Source: Tuwongella immobilis (GTDB lineage: Bacteria; Planctomycetota; Planctomycetia; Gemmatales; Gemmataceae). Taken from it: a stretch of 64,000 bases of DNA. The notes beneath the pieces are model-generated. The model was not told the origin of the DNA. It ran no database searches and saw only the letters and a list, made by a program, of their open reading frames with translations. The DNA is taken from positions 310,001 to 374,000 of the forward strand of contig NZ_LR593887.1 in NCBI RefSeq assembly GCF_901538355.1, in the 5' to 3' direction. Positions 42,389 through 50,826 of this stretch are shown here, in pieces. Position 1 is the first letter of the stretch; every line of letters begins with the position of its first letter. A program made the position numbers and the translations under genes.

Positions 42389-43441
42389 CTAATCGCGGAA
42401 GCATCGCAGCAAAACCGGATCGGTATGGAGCAAGCGTTCGACTTCGGGAAGTTGGTCCCGAATCGAGAGAATCGTGAAGAACGGCTGTTTGATGGTGGGG
42501 GCGATGCTCACCGCATGCAGCCATTCCGCACGAATGAACGGATCGTCGGCAATGGCGTCCCAGAAGCCGGTTTTCGCAAACACTTGGGCGATTCGGTCGC
42601 TTTGATTTTGCTGCAACAGGCTCATCAAATAGGTGGCGACGCCGACTTGCAGTCCGTGCAATCGGGGTCGGGAACTGTGCAAATCGAGTGCGTGCGAGAT
42701 GAGATGCTCGCTGCCGCTGGCGGGGCGTGAGGAGCCGCAGATTTCCATGGCGATGCCGTTGAACATCAACGCGGTGCCGAGTAATTCCAACCCCTCGGCA
42801 TCGAGCGATTCGCGGGCCAAAAATGCGGAGACGGTATTGTCGGAGAGCAAGGCGGCAAAGTCGTTGACCAGTTCGCCGGTATGCTCGAATGCGAGTTTCC
42901 AGTCGAAGACGGCCGTGAGTTTGGCCATCAGATCGCCCACCCCGGAGAGCGTCAGCACGGTGGGGGCGTTGCGGCAAACTTCGGTATCCAGCACCACGCC
43001 ATACGGAATGGCGGCGGCCAGTGATTTGCGGCGACCTTGCAAGGTCAGGCTGGATTGCGGGCTGCAAAAGCCATCGTTGGATAGCGATGTTGGCACGGCG
43101 TAATACGGCAATCGTCCCAAGAATGCGGCATATTTGGCGACATCGAGCGCCTTGCCGCCGCCGAGTCCGACAATCGCTTGCACTTGGCGATCGATTTCGC
43201 CGAATCGCTGGGTGGCGTGCTCGAAACTGGCATCAATGACTTCGTTTTCTTGCACCAATTCGATGCCGTGATCCGCGAAACTCTGCTTCGCCCGCTCCCG
43301 CAATTCCGGCACCAAGCCATGGCTGAACAGCATGGCGATGCGACGATGCCCAGCACGGCTCAGGTACAGGCCGAGTCGATCCAGCGCGCCGGGCTTGAGT
43401 CGAACCAGCGTTGGAATCGCAATCTGCGTGGCGCGGTTCAT
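42389..43441 (-). CDS. Glycerol-1-phosphate dehydrogenase-like enzyme (EgsA/AraM type)
   Basis: 350 residues, the expected length. The NAD(P)-binding part has VGLGGGKALDVAKYAA and AVPTSLSNDGFCSPQSSL, both typical of G1P dehydrogenases. The metal ligands appear as Asp in SGVGDLMAKLTA, His in SEHLISHALD and His in LHGLQVGVAT. Such enzymes make sn-glycerol-1-phosphate from dihydroxyacetone phosphate, the stereoisomer of archaeal lipids, and a bacterial form (AraM) exists. Its start overlaps the HAD phosphatase stop by four bases (ATGA). Confidence 0.75.
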   Translation of the reverse strand: MNRATQIAIPTLVRLKPGALDRLGLYLSRAGHRRIAMLFSHGLVPELRERAKQSFADHGIELVQENEVIDASFEHATQRFGEIDRQVQAIVGLGGGKALDVAKYAAFLGRLPYYAVPTSLSNDGFCSPQSSLTLQGRRKSLAAAIPYGVVLDTEVCRNAPTVLTLSGVGDLMAKLTAVFDWKLAFEHTGELVNDFAALLSDNTVSAFLARESLDAEGLELLGTALMFNGIAMEICGSSRPASGSEHLISHALDLHSSRPRLHGLQVGVATYLMSLLQQNQSDRIAQVFAKTGFWDAIADDPFIRAEWLHAVSIAPTIKQPFFTILSIRDQLPEVERLLHTDPVLLRCFRD

Positions 43442-44097
43442 GATGCGGAATCCTCCGTGAGGGCGGCGGCGACTTCGGACCAGACAGCGAACGGCCGATA
43501 CGCCAGCCCCGCTTCTTGCAGTGCAATCGCCAGATCGCCCCGCGCAAACCGACGATCATCGGGCACCTGACGGGCCGCTTCAAAATCCGGGTAGCCATCC
43601 CCCGCAAAGGCCACGCGATCGCTGGTTTGCAGGGCGTGGCGAACAATCCCGGCCTTGTCCACCCCCAATGTCGGAGACAGAAACGGCGAGCCAACCGGCA
43701 ACTGCATCACCAATCCCTGACCGGGGATGAATTCACCGGGATTGGCGTAAATTTCCAGGCGATCCCGCACATCGGCCAACAGTCGGCGAATGTACCAATC
43801 GCAGCCCGCTGATGCGACAATCACGCGCCAGCCGTGGGCGGACAATCGGTCGAGCGATGCGGACAATTGTGGATCGACCTGCATGCGGCTGACCACTTCC
43901 AGGACGGTCGCTTCATCGACGCGGATTTCCGAGAAATACCCCTGAAGTGCTTCAAAGTGTGTGATTTTGCCGCTGCGGTAATCGGCCCAGAAATTCGGAG
44001 AGTCGGCCGGAATCAGCTCCGCCAACGCCAATTGGTAGAAATCGTGTTGCGTCAGCGTGCCATCGAAATCGGTCACCAATACCGCGGACGGTGTCAT
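43438..44097 (-). CDS. HAD-family phosphatase
   Basis: 219 residues from ATG 44,097. Motif I is VTDFDGTLTQHD (two Asp), motif II has VIVASAG near residue 95, and motif III is VAFAGDGYPDFEAA. The size and layout fit the MtnX/SerB-like branch of HAD phosphatases. Substrate unknown. Its stop overlaps the start of the G1P-dehydrogenase-like gene, so the enzymes are coupled and may act on the same phosphorylated three-carbon or sugar compound. Confidence 0.8.
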   Translation of the reverse strand: MTPSAVLVTDFDGTLTQHDFYQLALAELIPADSPNFWADYRSGKITHFEALQGYFSEIRVDEATVLEVVSRMQVDPQLSASLDRLSAHGWRVIVASAGCDWYIRRLLADVRDRLEIYANPGEFIPGQGLVMQLPVGSPFLSPTLGVDKAGIVRHALQTSDRVAFAGDGYPDFEAARQVPDDRRFARGDLAIALQEAGLAYRPFAVWSEVAAALTEDSAS

Positions 44098-44132
44098 TCG
44101 GGCATCTCCCGGCCAAGCGAAACACGCGCGAC

Positions 44133-44567
44133 TCACTGCGGAGGATTGTACGATTCTCCCGGCGGGTGGCATCCATCTTCGGAATTCGCCGGCGCAGTCG
44201 CGGATTCCGGGCAGTCGGAGGCGGCGGCCGTCGAATCGCTCGCAGTCGGAAGTTCTTTAGTAGTCGAACCTTGCGTTTCGGCTGGCACTTGCGGCAACGG
44301 CAGGGCACCCGGCGGCGGACAACCACCCCCTTGCGCAATGTACATCGCTCGGCGCTGGGCATATTCTTCCGCATTCAGGGCTTCCAATTCGTGGTCCGCC
44401 CGTTGGAACAGATGCCGCAGATACGGAATGCACCACCCGCAACCGGTGCCCGCGCCCCCGCATTGCGAAAGCTGGCTGACCACGCGTGGCTGATTGATGC
44501 GAATGTAATTCGCAATTTTTCGCCGGGAGATGCGAAAACAGTAACAGACGGGGTCATCCAATTGCAT
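44133..44567 (-). CDS. BFD-like [2Fe-2S] ferredoxin with Pro/Ala-rich tail
   Basis: 144 residues from ATG 44,567. The first ~50 residues carry CYCFRISRRKIANYI and later CGGAGTGCGWCIPYL, the CxC plus CxxxxxxCxxC arrangement of bacterioferritin-associated ferredoxin-like [2Fe-2S] domains. The rest is a low-complexity Ser/Pro/Ala tail. It may deliver electrons to iron storage or serve as a [2Fe-2S] adapter. It is divergent from the RCK channel gene, 60 bases away. Confidence 0.75.
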   Translation of the reverse strand: MQLDDPVCYCFRISRRKIANYIRINQPRVVSQLSQCGGAGTGCGWCIPYLRHLFQRADHELEALNAEEYAQRRAMYIAQGGGCPPPGALPLPQVPAETQGSTTKELPTASDSTAAASDCPESATAPANSEDGCHPPGESYNPPQ

Positions 44568-44626
44568 ATGCTGATCTCGGGATTTCGCGCGGCGGCATCT
44601 CGCCACGTGCGGGCCACACCGGAAGG

Positions 44627-46618
44627 ATGCTCACCGTGAATGCACCCATTATTTTATGCGGTTTGGGACTGGTCGGAAGGCGAGTCTACGAGCATTTGCT
44701 GAGTTTGGATCGGCCGCTGGTCATTATCGATTCGCGCATCAACCCGCAAGATCCGCTCTATCATCGCCCGCACGTCCGGGTTGTGGTCGGCGATTGCCGC
44801 GATCCGGTCATTCTGGAACAGGCCGGGGTGCCACACGCGCGCGGAGTACTGATCCTCACCTCCGATGATCTCGTGAATATCGCCACCGGGCTGATGGTGC
44901 GGCGACTGAATCCCGATGTCCGCATTGTGCTGCGGATGTTTAATCAAAATTTGATCAATCGCCTGGGCCGTTCGGTGCGAAATATCGTCGCGCTGTCGGT
45001 CTCTGCGCTGGCTGGGCCTCGCTTGGCGATGCGGGCGTTGGATCGAGACGTGGTGACGGGGTTCGACAATCTGGAATTCGGCCCGCAGCAGATTGTCGAA
45101 ATGGCCATCACGCCGGAATCGCCGTTGGCCAACCGCCGCATTGGCGACATTGTCCACCGCGAACGCCTCGTGACGGTCGGCTACCAACCTGGCGAAGGCG
45201 AATCGCGCATTCTGCTGGAAATCAACCCCGATCAGGTGCTGATGCCCGGCGACCGCATTTGGCTGGCCGGCACCGCGAAACGGCTCGACCGACTGCGGCT
45301 CGAATCGGGGCAACTCTCCGATCGCACCGTCAGCCTGCCGGGGAAACTCCGACACGCTTGGCGAATGGCCCGTCGCGCAGTCGATGAGATTGATTGGACT
45401 GTGAAGCTTGGCACCGGATTGCTCCTGGGCACTGTCTGCTTCTGCACCTTGGTCTATCATTGGGTGTTCCATCGGCCGCTGGCGGATTCGCTCTATCGCA
45501 CCATCAGCGTGATTGCGACCGGTGCCGACATGCGCGGCTACGATTTCGCCAACGAGGAATTCGAAGGCGGGGCCAAAGTCTTCATCAGCATCATGCGGCT
45601 GAGTGGTGTGGCACTGCTGGCCGCGTTTACGGCGATCATCACCAATTTTCTCGTCCGAGCGCGATTGGGCGGCGTGCTCGAAGTCCGCCGCATCCCCGAT
45701 TGGGGCCATGTCGTAGTCTGCGGATTGGGCAATATCGGATTCCGCGTGGTGGAAGAACTTCTGCGTCGCGGTGAGCGAGTCGTGGTGATCGAGCCGTTGC
45801 CGAATAACCCCTTCGTGCCAACCGTGCGCCGCGAAGGCGTGGCGGTGATTCAAGGCGAAGCGACGATTAGCGAAGTGCTTCGCCAAGCCAACATCGCCAC
45901 CGCTCGCGCCGTCATTACCTGCACTCCCAACGAACTCATCAACCTGGAAATTGCCTTGTTGGTGGCGGAAATTCAACCGAACCAGCGTGTGGTGCTGCGG
46001 ATGGCCGATCCGCTCTTGGCCGAGACGGTGCGGGAGTCCGGCTTGGTCCCGCTGGCCGTCTCCGTGCCGACACTCGCCGCCCCGCTCATCGTCGGTGCCA
46101 TGTTCGATGAACACGTGCAATCCGTGTTTCGCATCCACGGCCGCGAATTGGTGCTGGTCGATCTAACCGTTCAACCCAACGATCCCTGCCTGGATCGGCA
46201 ATCCCTTCGCGCGGTCGCCATCGACTACGACCTAATCCCACTCGGCCTGGTGCCGATTGTGCAATCGACAACGCCGTTGCATGCGAGCGTCATCGATAGC
46301 CGCAATTATCGCCTGAAAGCCGGCGACCGCATGACCGTGCTGACCACCCCCGCATCCCTCGCCCGCCTGGTGCAACGCGAACCCGCCCCCGCCGTTTGGC
46401 GCGTCGAAATCACCGGATTCCCTCTCCCCCAGCGAGAAACCCTGGCCTTGTATCTGCGATCGGTGCAAAATCTCACGCAAGCCGACGCCGATGCGAAAAC
46501 CCAACAACTCCCCCTGACCCTCGCCCACTCCCTGACCCGAGGCCAAGCCGAAGACTGGCACGCCCTCCTCCAACGCGAACGCATCGCCGCCACCATCACC
46601 CCCCACGAATCGGAGTGA
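44627..46618 (+). CDS. RCK-pore-RCK ion channel-like protein
   Basis: 663 residues. An N-terminal RCK/TrkA-N domain (IILCGLGLVGRRVYEHLLSL) with a TrkA-C-like part, then two membrane segments around residues 265-285 and 325-345 with a pore-loop sequence YRTISVIATGADMRGYDF, then a second RCK domain (HVVVCGLGNIGFRVVEELLRR) and TrkA-C. Two-segment channels with an RCK on each side occur among bacterial ion channels, but the usual TVGYGD filter is TGADMRG here, so ion selectivity is uncertain. The start may be ATG 44,627 or GTG 44,636. Confidence 0.75.
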   Translation: MLTVNAPIILCGLGLVGRRVYEHLLSLDRPLVIIDSRINPQDPLYHRPHVRVVVGDCRDPVILEQAGVPHARGVLILTSDDLVNIATGLMVRRLNPDVRIVLRMFNQNLINRLGRSVRNIVALSVSALAGPRLAMRALDRDVVTGFDNLEFGPQQIVEMAITPESPLANRRIGDIVHRERLVTVGYQPGEGESRILLEINPDQVLMPGDRIWLAGTAKRLDRLRLESGQLSDRTVSLPGKLRHAWRMARRAVDEIDWTVKLGTGLLLGTVCFCTLVYHWVFHRPLADSLYRTISVIATGADMRGYDFANEEFEGGAKVFISIMRLSGVALLAAFTAIITNFLVRARLGGVLEVRRIPDWGHVVVCGLGNIGFRVVEELLRRGERVVVIEPLPNNPFVPTVRREGVAVIQGEATISEVLRQANIATARAVITCTPNELINLEIALLVAEIQPNQRVVLRMADPLLAETVRESGLVPLAVSVPTLAAPLIVGAMFDEHVQSVFRIHGRELVLVDLTVQPNDPCLDRQSLRAVAIDYDLIPLGLVPIVQSTTPLHASVIDSRNYRLKAGDRMTVLTTPASLARLVQREPAPAVWRVEITGFPLPQRETLALYLRSVQNLTQADADAKTQQLPLTLAHSLTRGQAEDWHALLQRERIAATITPHESE

Positions 46619-46663
46619 GTCTCGGGCAGGATCAAAGTCGGTGAACGCATTGCGGGGGGGGGC

Positions 46664-46886
46664 TGTGGGACGCTGTCCAGGTGCGAGTGTGGGACGCTGT
46701 CCGGATGGTGGAAGGGGCTCTGCCCCTGGCCCCTGGCCAAGGGACTGAGAGCCCCTTGGCGAACCCCGTCTTCGCTCCGGTCATTTTCCGAGACGTGCTT
46801 TGTCTGCGACAAATCCCGCCTCGGAAAATGCTCGTCGCGGGGGCCACTTCGGCTTACCGGCGGGGAGCATTCGCTGGCTGTCGCCC
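46664..46886 (+). repeat. Left arm of a ~730 bp inverted-repeat element
   Basis: This stretch reappears in imperfect reverse complement at about 47,150-47,396. It contains a direct repeat of TGTGGGACGCTGTCC (46,664-46,678 and 46,688-46,702), a G/C-rich palindrome near 46,712-46,740, and an internal hairpin with CATTTTCCGAG and CTCGGAAAATG arms (about 46,782-46,830). No transposase is coded inside. Confidence 0.65.
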
Positions 46887-47149
46887 CTCTTCGATCATTC
46901 CTCAGCCAGATTTGGCGATGACCGGGAATGGGCGATTGGGGTGGGTTCATCCGACTCACACGTGGGCTGTCGATGTTGTTTCGACTTGCGGAATCGAGTC
47001 AGATTGGTTGCGACCAGTGGATTCGAGTCGATCGCCGATGGGCGTGATGTGATTCCGTCGGCAGCCGAATTGCGAAGATGGATCGCAGACTTCAATCGCA
47101 CCATCCGCGACATCGCCAAAGTCGGCTGAAGAATGCCCAGCGCAGGGAA
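46887..47149. other. Centre of the inverted-repeat element
   Basis: About 260 bases between the two repeat arms. Short open frames exist on both strands, but none has an RBS or a recognisable protein. I see no gene. Confidence 0.45.
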
Positions 47150-47396
47150 CGTCAGCCAGCGACAGATCCCCACCAGCAAGCCCCAGAAGTGGCCCCCGCG
47201 ACGAGCATTTTTCGGGGTGAGCGGATTGACGGAGTCAACCGATTGCCCCGGAAAATGATCGGAGCGAGACGGGGATTGCCAAGGGGACGCCGTTCCCTTG
47301 GCCAGGGCCCAGGGGCAGAGCCCCTGACACCATCCGGACAGCGTCCGACACCACTCGCACCCGGACAGCGTCCGACACCACCACTAGCGTCCCACA
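47150..47396 (-). repeat. Right arm of a ~730 bp inverted-repeat element
   Basis: Imperfect reverse complement of 46,664-46,886. It holds two copies of GGACAGCGTCCGACAC (47,335-47,350 and 47,362-47,377) and a hairpin with CATTTTTCGGGG and CCCCGGAAAATG arms. Together the arms could fold into a long cruciform or RNA hairpin. Confidence 0.65.
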
Positions 47397-47413
47397 CATT
47401 GGGTGTGTGGGAT

Positions 47414-48268
47414 TTAGTCAATTCGGCGGAGGTCGATGATGGCGGGGTTGGGGGTGGCGGGTGGCGGGTGGAGGAGCCATTCGGTGAGGCGTTGGAGTTT
47501 GCGTTCGGGGCTGGCTTCGCCGGGGGATTCGGATTCGGGTGGGCTGCCCCAGAGGACGGGTGGGCGATCGTGGGCGAGCAGGAGTCGCCAGCCGTCGCGG
47601 GTGCGTTCGAGGAATTGCACTTCGAAGCGACGTTGGTAGGGCATGAGCCGGTCGGCAATTCGGACGGCGGCTTGGACGTTTTCATCTTGCCAGGGGTTGC
47701 CGGGCGGCGCGGGGGGATTGAGTCCTTCGTTGCGCATGCGGATGATGCGTTCGGTGGGCGCGGTTTTGGGCAGCAGCACACCGAGTCGATCGATGGCGAC
47801 GAGTTCGCCGGTGGCGTTTTCGACGGCGAGTACCGGCGTGCGGAATTGGAGTTCCACACGGGCCGGGCGGGGCCACAGGTGGACGTGTTCCACTTTGTGG
47901 ACCCAGGGATGCCGTTCGAATCCGACGGTGAGAACGGGTGCGAGTTCGTCGTCGGTGCCGGTGAGTTCGTCGGGCCAGCCGGTGAGGAATTGCACTTGTT
48001 GCAGGAAGTCCTCGCGGGTTAATCCGGGCGGCAAGTTGCATTCAATCGATTGCGGGGCGAGGCGATATTTTCCGGAGCGTTGGAGATAATCGCGCGCAAA
48101 GTCCCCCAACCAGAGAAGACCGGCGATTCCGCCGATCATTCCGATGAGGGTAAGCGTAATCCGGATCCACCCCCGATTGGGTGGGGGCGGAGGCGGTGGC
48201 GGTGGTGGTGGCGGTGGTGGCTCGGGGGGGAGTTCCTCGGGCACCGATTTTTTCTTGCGTCGGCTCAC
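47414..48268 (-). CDS. FtsQ-like divisome protein with 14-proline tract
   Basis: 284 residues. A cytoplasmic N-terminus contains a run of 14 prolines (residues ~17-30), then one membrane segment (ITLTLIGMIGGIAGLLWLG) and an extracytoplasmic part of ~220 residues with a POTRA/FtsQ-like layout (VGFERHPWVHKVEHVHLWP, RVELQFRTPVLAVENATGEL, VAIDRLGVLLP). The gene overlaps murB by four bases, as ftsQ often follows murB in cell-wall clusters. Planctomycetes are reported to lack FtsZ, so the retained function is unclear. FtsQ assignment is by layout and context. Confidence 0.65.
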   Translation of the reverse strand: MSRRKKKSVPEELPPEPPPPPPPPPPPPPPNRGWIRITLTLIGMIGGIAGLLWLGDFARDYLQRSGKYRLAPQSIECNLPPGLTREDFLQQVQFLTGWPDELTGTDDELAPVLTVGFERHPWVHKVEHVHLWPRPARVELQFRTPVLAVENATGELVAIDRLGVLLPKTAPTERIIRMRNEGLNPPAPPGNPWQDENVQAAVRIADRLMPYQRRFEVQFLERTRDGWRLLLAHDRPPVLWGSPPESESPGEASPERKLQRLTEWLLHPPPATPNPAIIDLRRID

Positions 48269-49143
48269 CAGATTCGTACTTCCCGTTCGAGAGTGACGCC
48301 GCTTTTCTCGCGGACTTTGCTTTGCACCAGATCGATCAGTCGGGTGAGATCGCGTGCCGAGGTGTTCGGCTGAGCGACGATGTAGTTGGCGTTGCGGTCG
48401 CTGACCACCGCGCCGCCAACGCGCATGCCAACCAGACCGGCTTGTTCAATGAGCGTGGCGGCCGAATGTCCGCGTGGGTTTTTGAATGTGCGGATGGCCG
48501 ATTCAAAGCTGAGCGGTTGGCCGGCTTGTCGGGTGATCCACGCCTTCCGCATGCGCTTGACGACTTGTTCGGCAGAATCGCTTTCCAATTCAAACTCGAT
48601 CGACAGAATGACGGGGTCATCCAAGTCGCTGGTGTGTTCGCTGAAGTGCATTTCGTCGCGTTCGCGGACTTGCACTTGGCCGTTGCGGTCGAGGACTTCA
48701 ACGCGGCGAACGTAATTCCCGATCGCTCCGGTTCGGTCGCCGGCATTGCATTGCAGGGCACCGCCGAGGGTGCCATGGATGCCGACGAGTGTCTCGAAAC
48801 CGGCGAGATTGTGGCGAGCGGCAGCGCTGATTGCGGTGGACAGTTGGGCACCGCCGCCGACGGTCATTCGGCGTTGTTCAACGTGGATCGCGCAGAATGC
48901 AGGCTCGTTGAGCCGCACGACGACTCCCCGCACGCCTTCATCGGCAATGACCAGATTGCAGCCATTGCCCAGGACGCGGAATGGGAGCTTCTGCGTGAAG
49001 ACGGATCGGACCACTGCCGCAAGTTCTTCCCGCGTGCGGGGTTGCACGAGAAAATCCGCTGGTCCCCCGATGCGCAAATAGGTGTAGGGAGCCAACGATT
49101 CGTTGACGCGGGTGATCTCTGGGAACTCATCCTGAAAGGCCAT
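48265..49143 (-). CDS. murB: UDP-N-acetylenolpyruvoylglucosamine reductase
   Basis: 292 residues from ATG 49,143. FAD-binding motif TYLRIGGPADFLVQPRTREE, then LGNGCNLVIADEGVRG, GIHGTLGGALQCNAGD and the C-terminal AATLIEQAGLVGMRVGGAVV and NANYIVA blocks. It reduces the enolpyruvyl group to give UDP-MurNAc, a step of peptidoglycan synthesis, in the cytoplasm. The final Glu is expected in REVRIW region. It overlaps the ftsQ-like gene (ATGA). Its presence supports a peptidoglycan wall in this organism. Confidence 0.93.
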   Translation of the reverse strand: MAFQDEFPEITRVNESLAPYTYLRIGGPADFLVQPRTREELAAVVRSVFTQKLPFRVLGNGCNLVIADEGVRGVVVRLNEPAFCAIHVEQRRMTVGGGAQLSTAISAAARHNLAGFETLVGIHGTLGGALQCNAGDRTGAIGNYVRRVEVLDRNGQVQVRERDEMHFSEHTSDLDDPVILSIEFELESDSAEQVVKRMRKAWITRQAGQPLSFESAIRTFKNPRGHSAATLIEQAGLVGMRVGGAVVSDRNANYIVAQPNTSARDLTRLIDLVQSKVREKSGVTLEREVRIW

Positions 49144-49179
49144 GGCCAAAACTCTCCGCGTGGACCCGGACTGCATGTC

Positions 49180-49188
49180 TGCTATTCT
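49180..49188 (+). promoter_or_regulatory. Possible extended -10 box for the ABC binding protein gene
   Basis: TGCTATTCT at 49,180-49,188 fits an extended -10 element, with TGGACC 16 bases upstream as a weak -35. It lies in the region between divergent genes. Confidence 0.3.
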
Positions 49189-49250
49189 AGGGAGAGTGTC
49201 CAGTCTCCACAACCAGCGTTTCGGAATCCACATCAAACGGAGCAATTGCA

Positions 49251-50312
49251 ATGGCAGCGAATCTGAATCGTCGCCACTGGATGCAGCGCAGTCTGGGCAT
49301 GGTCGCGGGGGCGGGGCTGCTGAACGTAGCCGGGTGCCAGCGGGATGATGTGGTAACGGTGTATTGCGCTCAGGATCGTGAGTTTGCAGCCGATTTATTC
49401 ACCGACTTTACCCGACTTAGCGGTGTGGAAGTCCGTGTGAAATATGACACTGAAGCCAATAAGTCAGTTGGGCTGATTCAGGAATTGATTCAGGAGGGTG
49501 AGCGGCCCCGCTGCGATGTGCATTGGAATAATGAGATTCTGGGCACCCTGCGGTTGCAATCGCAGGGATTGCTGGCCCGGTTGGAATCGCCGCGTGCGAT
49601 GGCGTTTCCCGAATGGACGCATCCGCCGGAGCAGACCTGGCAGGCATTTGCCGCACGGGCGCGGGTGTTGATTGTGCATTCCGGGCGAGTGGCCCAAGCG
49701 GATCGTCCGGCAAGTTTGTGGGATTTGCTCCATCCACGCTGGAAGGGGCAAGTGGCGATGGCGAAGCCGCAATTTGGCACCACGGCGACGCATGCCGCTT
49801 GTCTGTTCCAGAAGTTGGGGACGGAGCGGGCCAGCGAATTCTATCGCGGCTTGGCGGCAAACGGCGTGCAGCTGGTGGCCGGCAACAAACAAGTGGCGGA
49901 GCAGGTTGCGGCGGGGCGGTTCGCCATGGGCATGACCGATACCGATGATGCCTTGATCGAAATTCAAGCAGGCAAACCCGTGGAAATGGTGTTTCTGGAT
50001 CGCACCGGCGGTCCGGCGAATGCACCGGAACTGGGGACATTGTTCATTCCCAATACCTTAGCGGTGATCCGCAATGCGCCGCATTCGGAGGCCGCTCAGC
50101 GGTTGGTGGATTACTTGCTCCAAGCACGAGTCGAACAGCGTTTGGCGGAAGGCGGTGGATACCAAATTCCGTTGGCAACCGATGTGACCGCGACGTTGCC
50201 CGGCGGTTTGGAAACCCCGAAATCCGTGAAGCCGCTGGAAGTCAACTGGACCGAAGCCGCCGCCGGGTGGGATCGGGTGCAAGCCTTCCTGCGCGACCAA
50301 TTCGCCGGGTGA
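49251..50312 (+). CDS. ABC transporter substrate-binding lipoprotein, Fe(III)-type
   Basis: 353 residues. The N-terminus has RRHWMQRSLG, a Tat-like signal, and a lipobox ending NVAGC, so it is probably a Tat-exported lipoprotein. The mature part (VVTVYCAQDREFAADLFTDF, VRVKYDTEANKSVGLIQEL, CDVHWNNEILGTLRLQ, FGMTDTDDALIEIQ) fits the iron(III)-binding FbpA/AfuA-type family. ATG 49,251 has GGAG upstream. The final 60 bases are duplicated downstream of hicBA. A permease gene of the matching family is 8 kb away; no ATPase gene is in the window. Confidence 0.8.
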   Translation: MAANLNRRHWMQRSLGMVAGAGLLNVAGCQRDDVVTVYCAQDREFAADLFTDFTRLSGVEVRVKYDTEANKSVGLIQELIQEGERPRCDVHWNNEILGTLRLQSQGLLARLESPRAMAFPEWTHPPEQTWQAFAARARVLIVHSGRVAQADRPASLWDLLHPRWKGQVAMAKPQFGTTATHAACLFQKLGTERASEFYRGLAANGVQLVAGNKQVAEQVAAGRFAMGMTDTDDALIEIQAGKPVEMVFLDRTGGPANAPELGTLFIPNTLAVIRNAPHSEAAQRLVDYLLQARVEQRLAEGGGYQIPLATDVTATLPGGLETPKSVKPLEVNWTEAAAGWDRVQAFLRDQFAG

Positions 50313-50323
50313 AATCGGCGGTT
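50254..50323 (+). repeat. 70-bp direct repeat, left copy
   Basis: Identical to 50,825-50,894 over all 70 bases. This copy is the 3-prime end of the ABC binding protein gene and its stop codon plus 11 bases. Confidence 0.95.
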
Positions 50324-50410
50324 TCCGTTTGGTGAGGTGGGTTTGGATGCGGCATAATCGAGAGCGTTTTTGAATTTGGATCGTGGCGATCGATGGGAGG
50401 AGATTGGCAA

Positions 50411-50620
50411 ATGGCGATGCTCATCGAAATGGAACAAGAATCGGACGGCCGATGGATTGCGGAAATGCCCGATTTGCCCGGTGTGATCGCCTATGGCGAG
50501 ACATCTGAACAAGCCATTGATGCCGTTCGTCAACTCGCCTTGCGCGTCTTGGCTGATCGATTGGAGCATGGCGAAGCGGTCCCCGCTGCGATCGAGGAGT
50601 TGTTTGAGGTCCGTGCATGA
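50411..50620 (+). CDS. hicB: HicB-like antitoxin
   Basis: 69 residues from ATG 50,411. The fold pattern MAMLIEMEQESDGRWIAEMP, DLPGVIAYGETSEQAIDAVR and a C-terminal helix is typical of the short HicB form with the RNase-H-like partial fold and no separate DNA-binding domain. It would neutralise HicA by binding it. It overlaps hicA by four bases (ATGA). The pair lies between two copies of a 70-bp repeat. Confidence 0.85.
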   Translation: MAMLIEMEQESDGRWIAEMPDLPGVIAYGETSEQAIDAVRQLALRVLADRLEHGEAVPAAIEELFEVRA

Positions 50621-50826
50621 ATTGGCCATCCGCAAAAGCGAAGCGAGTTTTGGCTGCGCTGCTTCGAATTGGCTGGCGACAGAAACGCCAATCTGGATCG
50701 CACCGCGTGTTGGAGCGTGCTGGGTGGGCAGATTATGTTTTCGCTTTTCACGATGAGGAAGAAATTGGTCCTCGAATGCTTGCTCGAATTGGGAAGCGGA
50801 CTGGATTATCGCCAGATGATTTGTAA
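50617..50826 (+). CDS. hicA: HicA-like mRNA interferase toxin
   Basis: 69 residues, a dsRNA-binding-like fold: SAKAKRVLAALLRIGWRQKR, then SGSHRVLERAG with the conserved GSH catalytic His, and a C-terminal helix. It would cleave mRNA when HicB is lost. It is coupled to hicB by an ATGA overlap. Its stop codon (50,824-50,826) runs into the first bases of the right copy of the 70-bp repeat. Confidence 0.85.
   Translation: MNWPSAKAKRVLAALLRIGWRQKRQSGSHRVLERAGWADYVFAFHDEEEIGPRMLARIGKRTGLSPDDL

Noticed and set aside
44654-46138. A 494-codon minus-strand frame opposite the RCK channel gene
   Set aside because: Antisense shadow with Asp/His/Gln-rich composition and no recognisable motif.
46800-47129. 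A plus-strand gene inside the inverted-repeat element
   Set aside because: No RBS, no recognisable protein, and the frame runs through the repeat arm.
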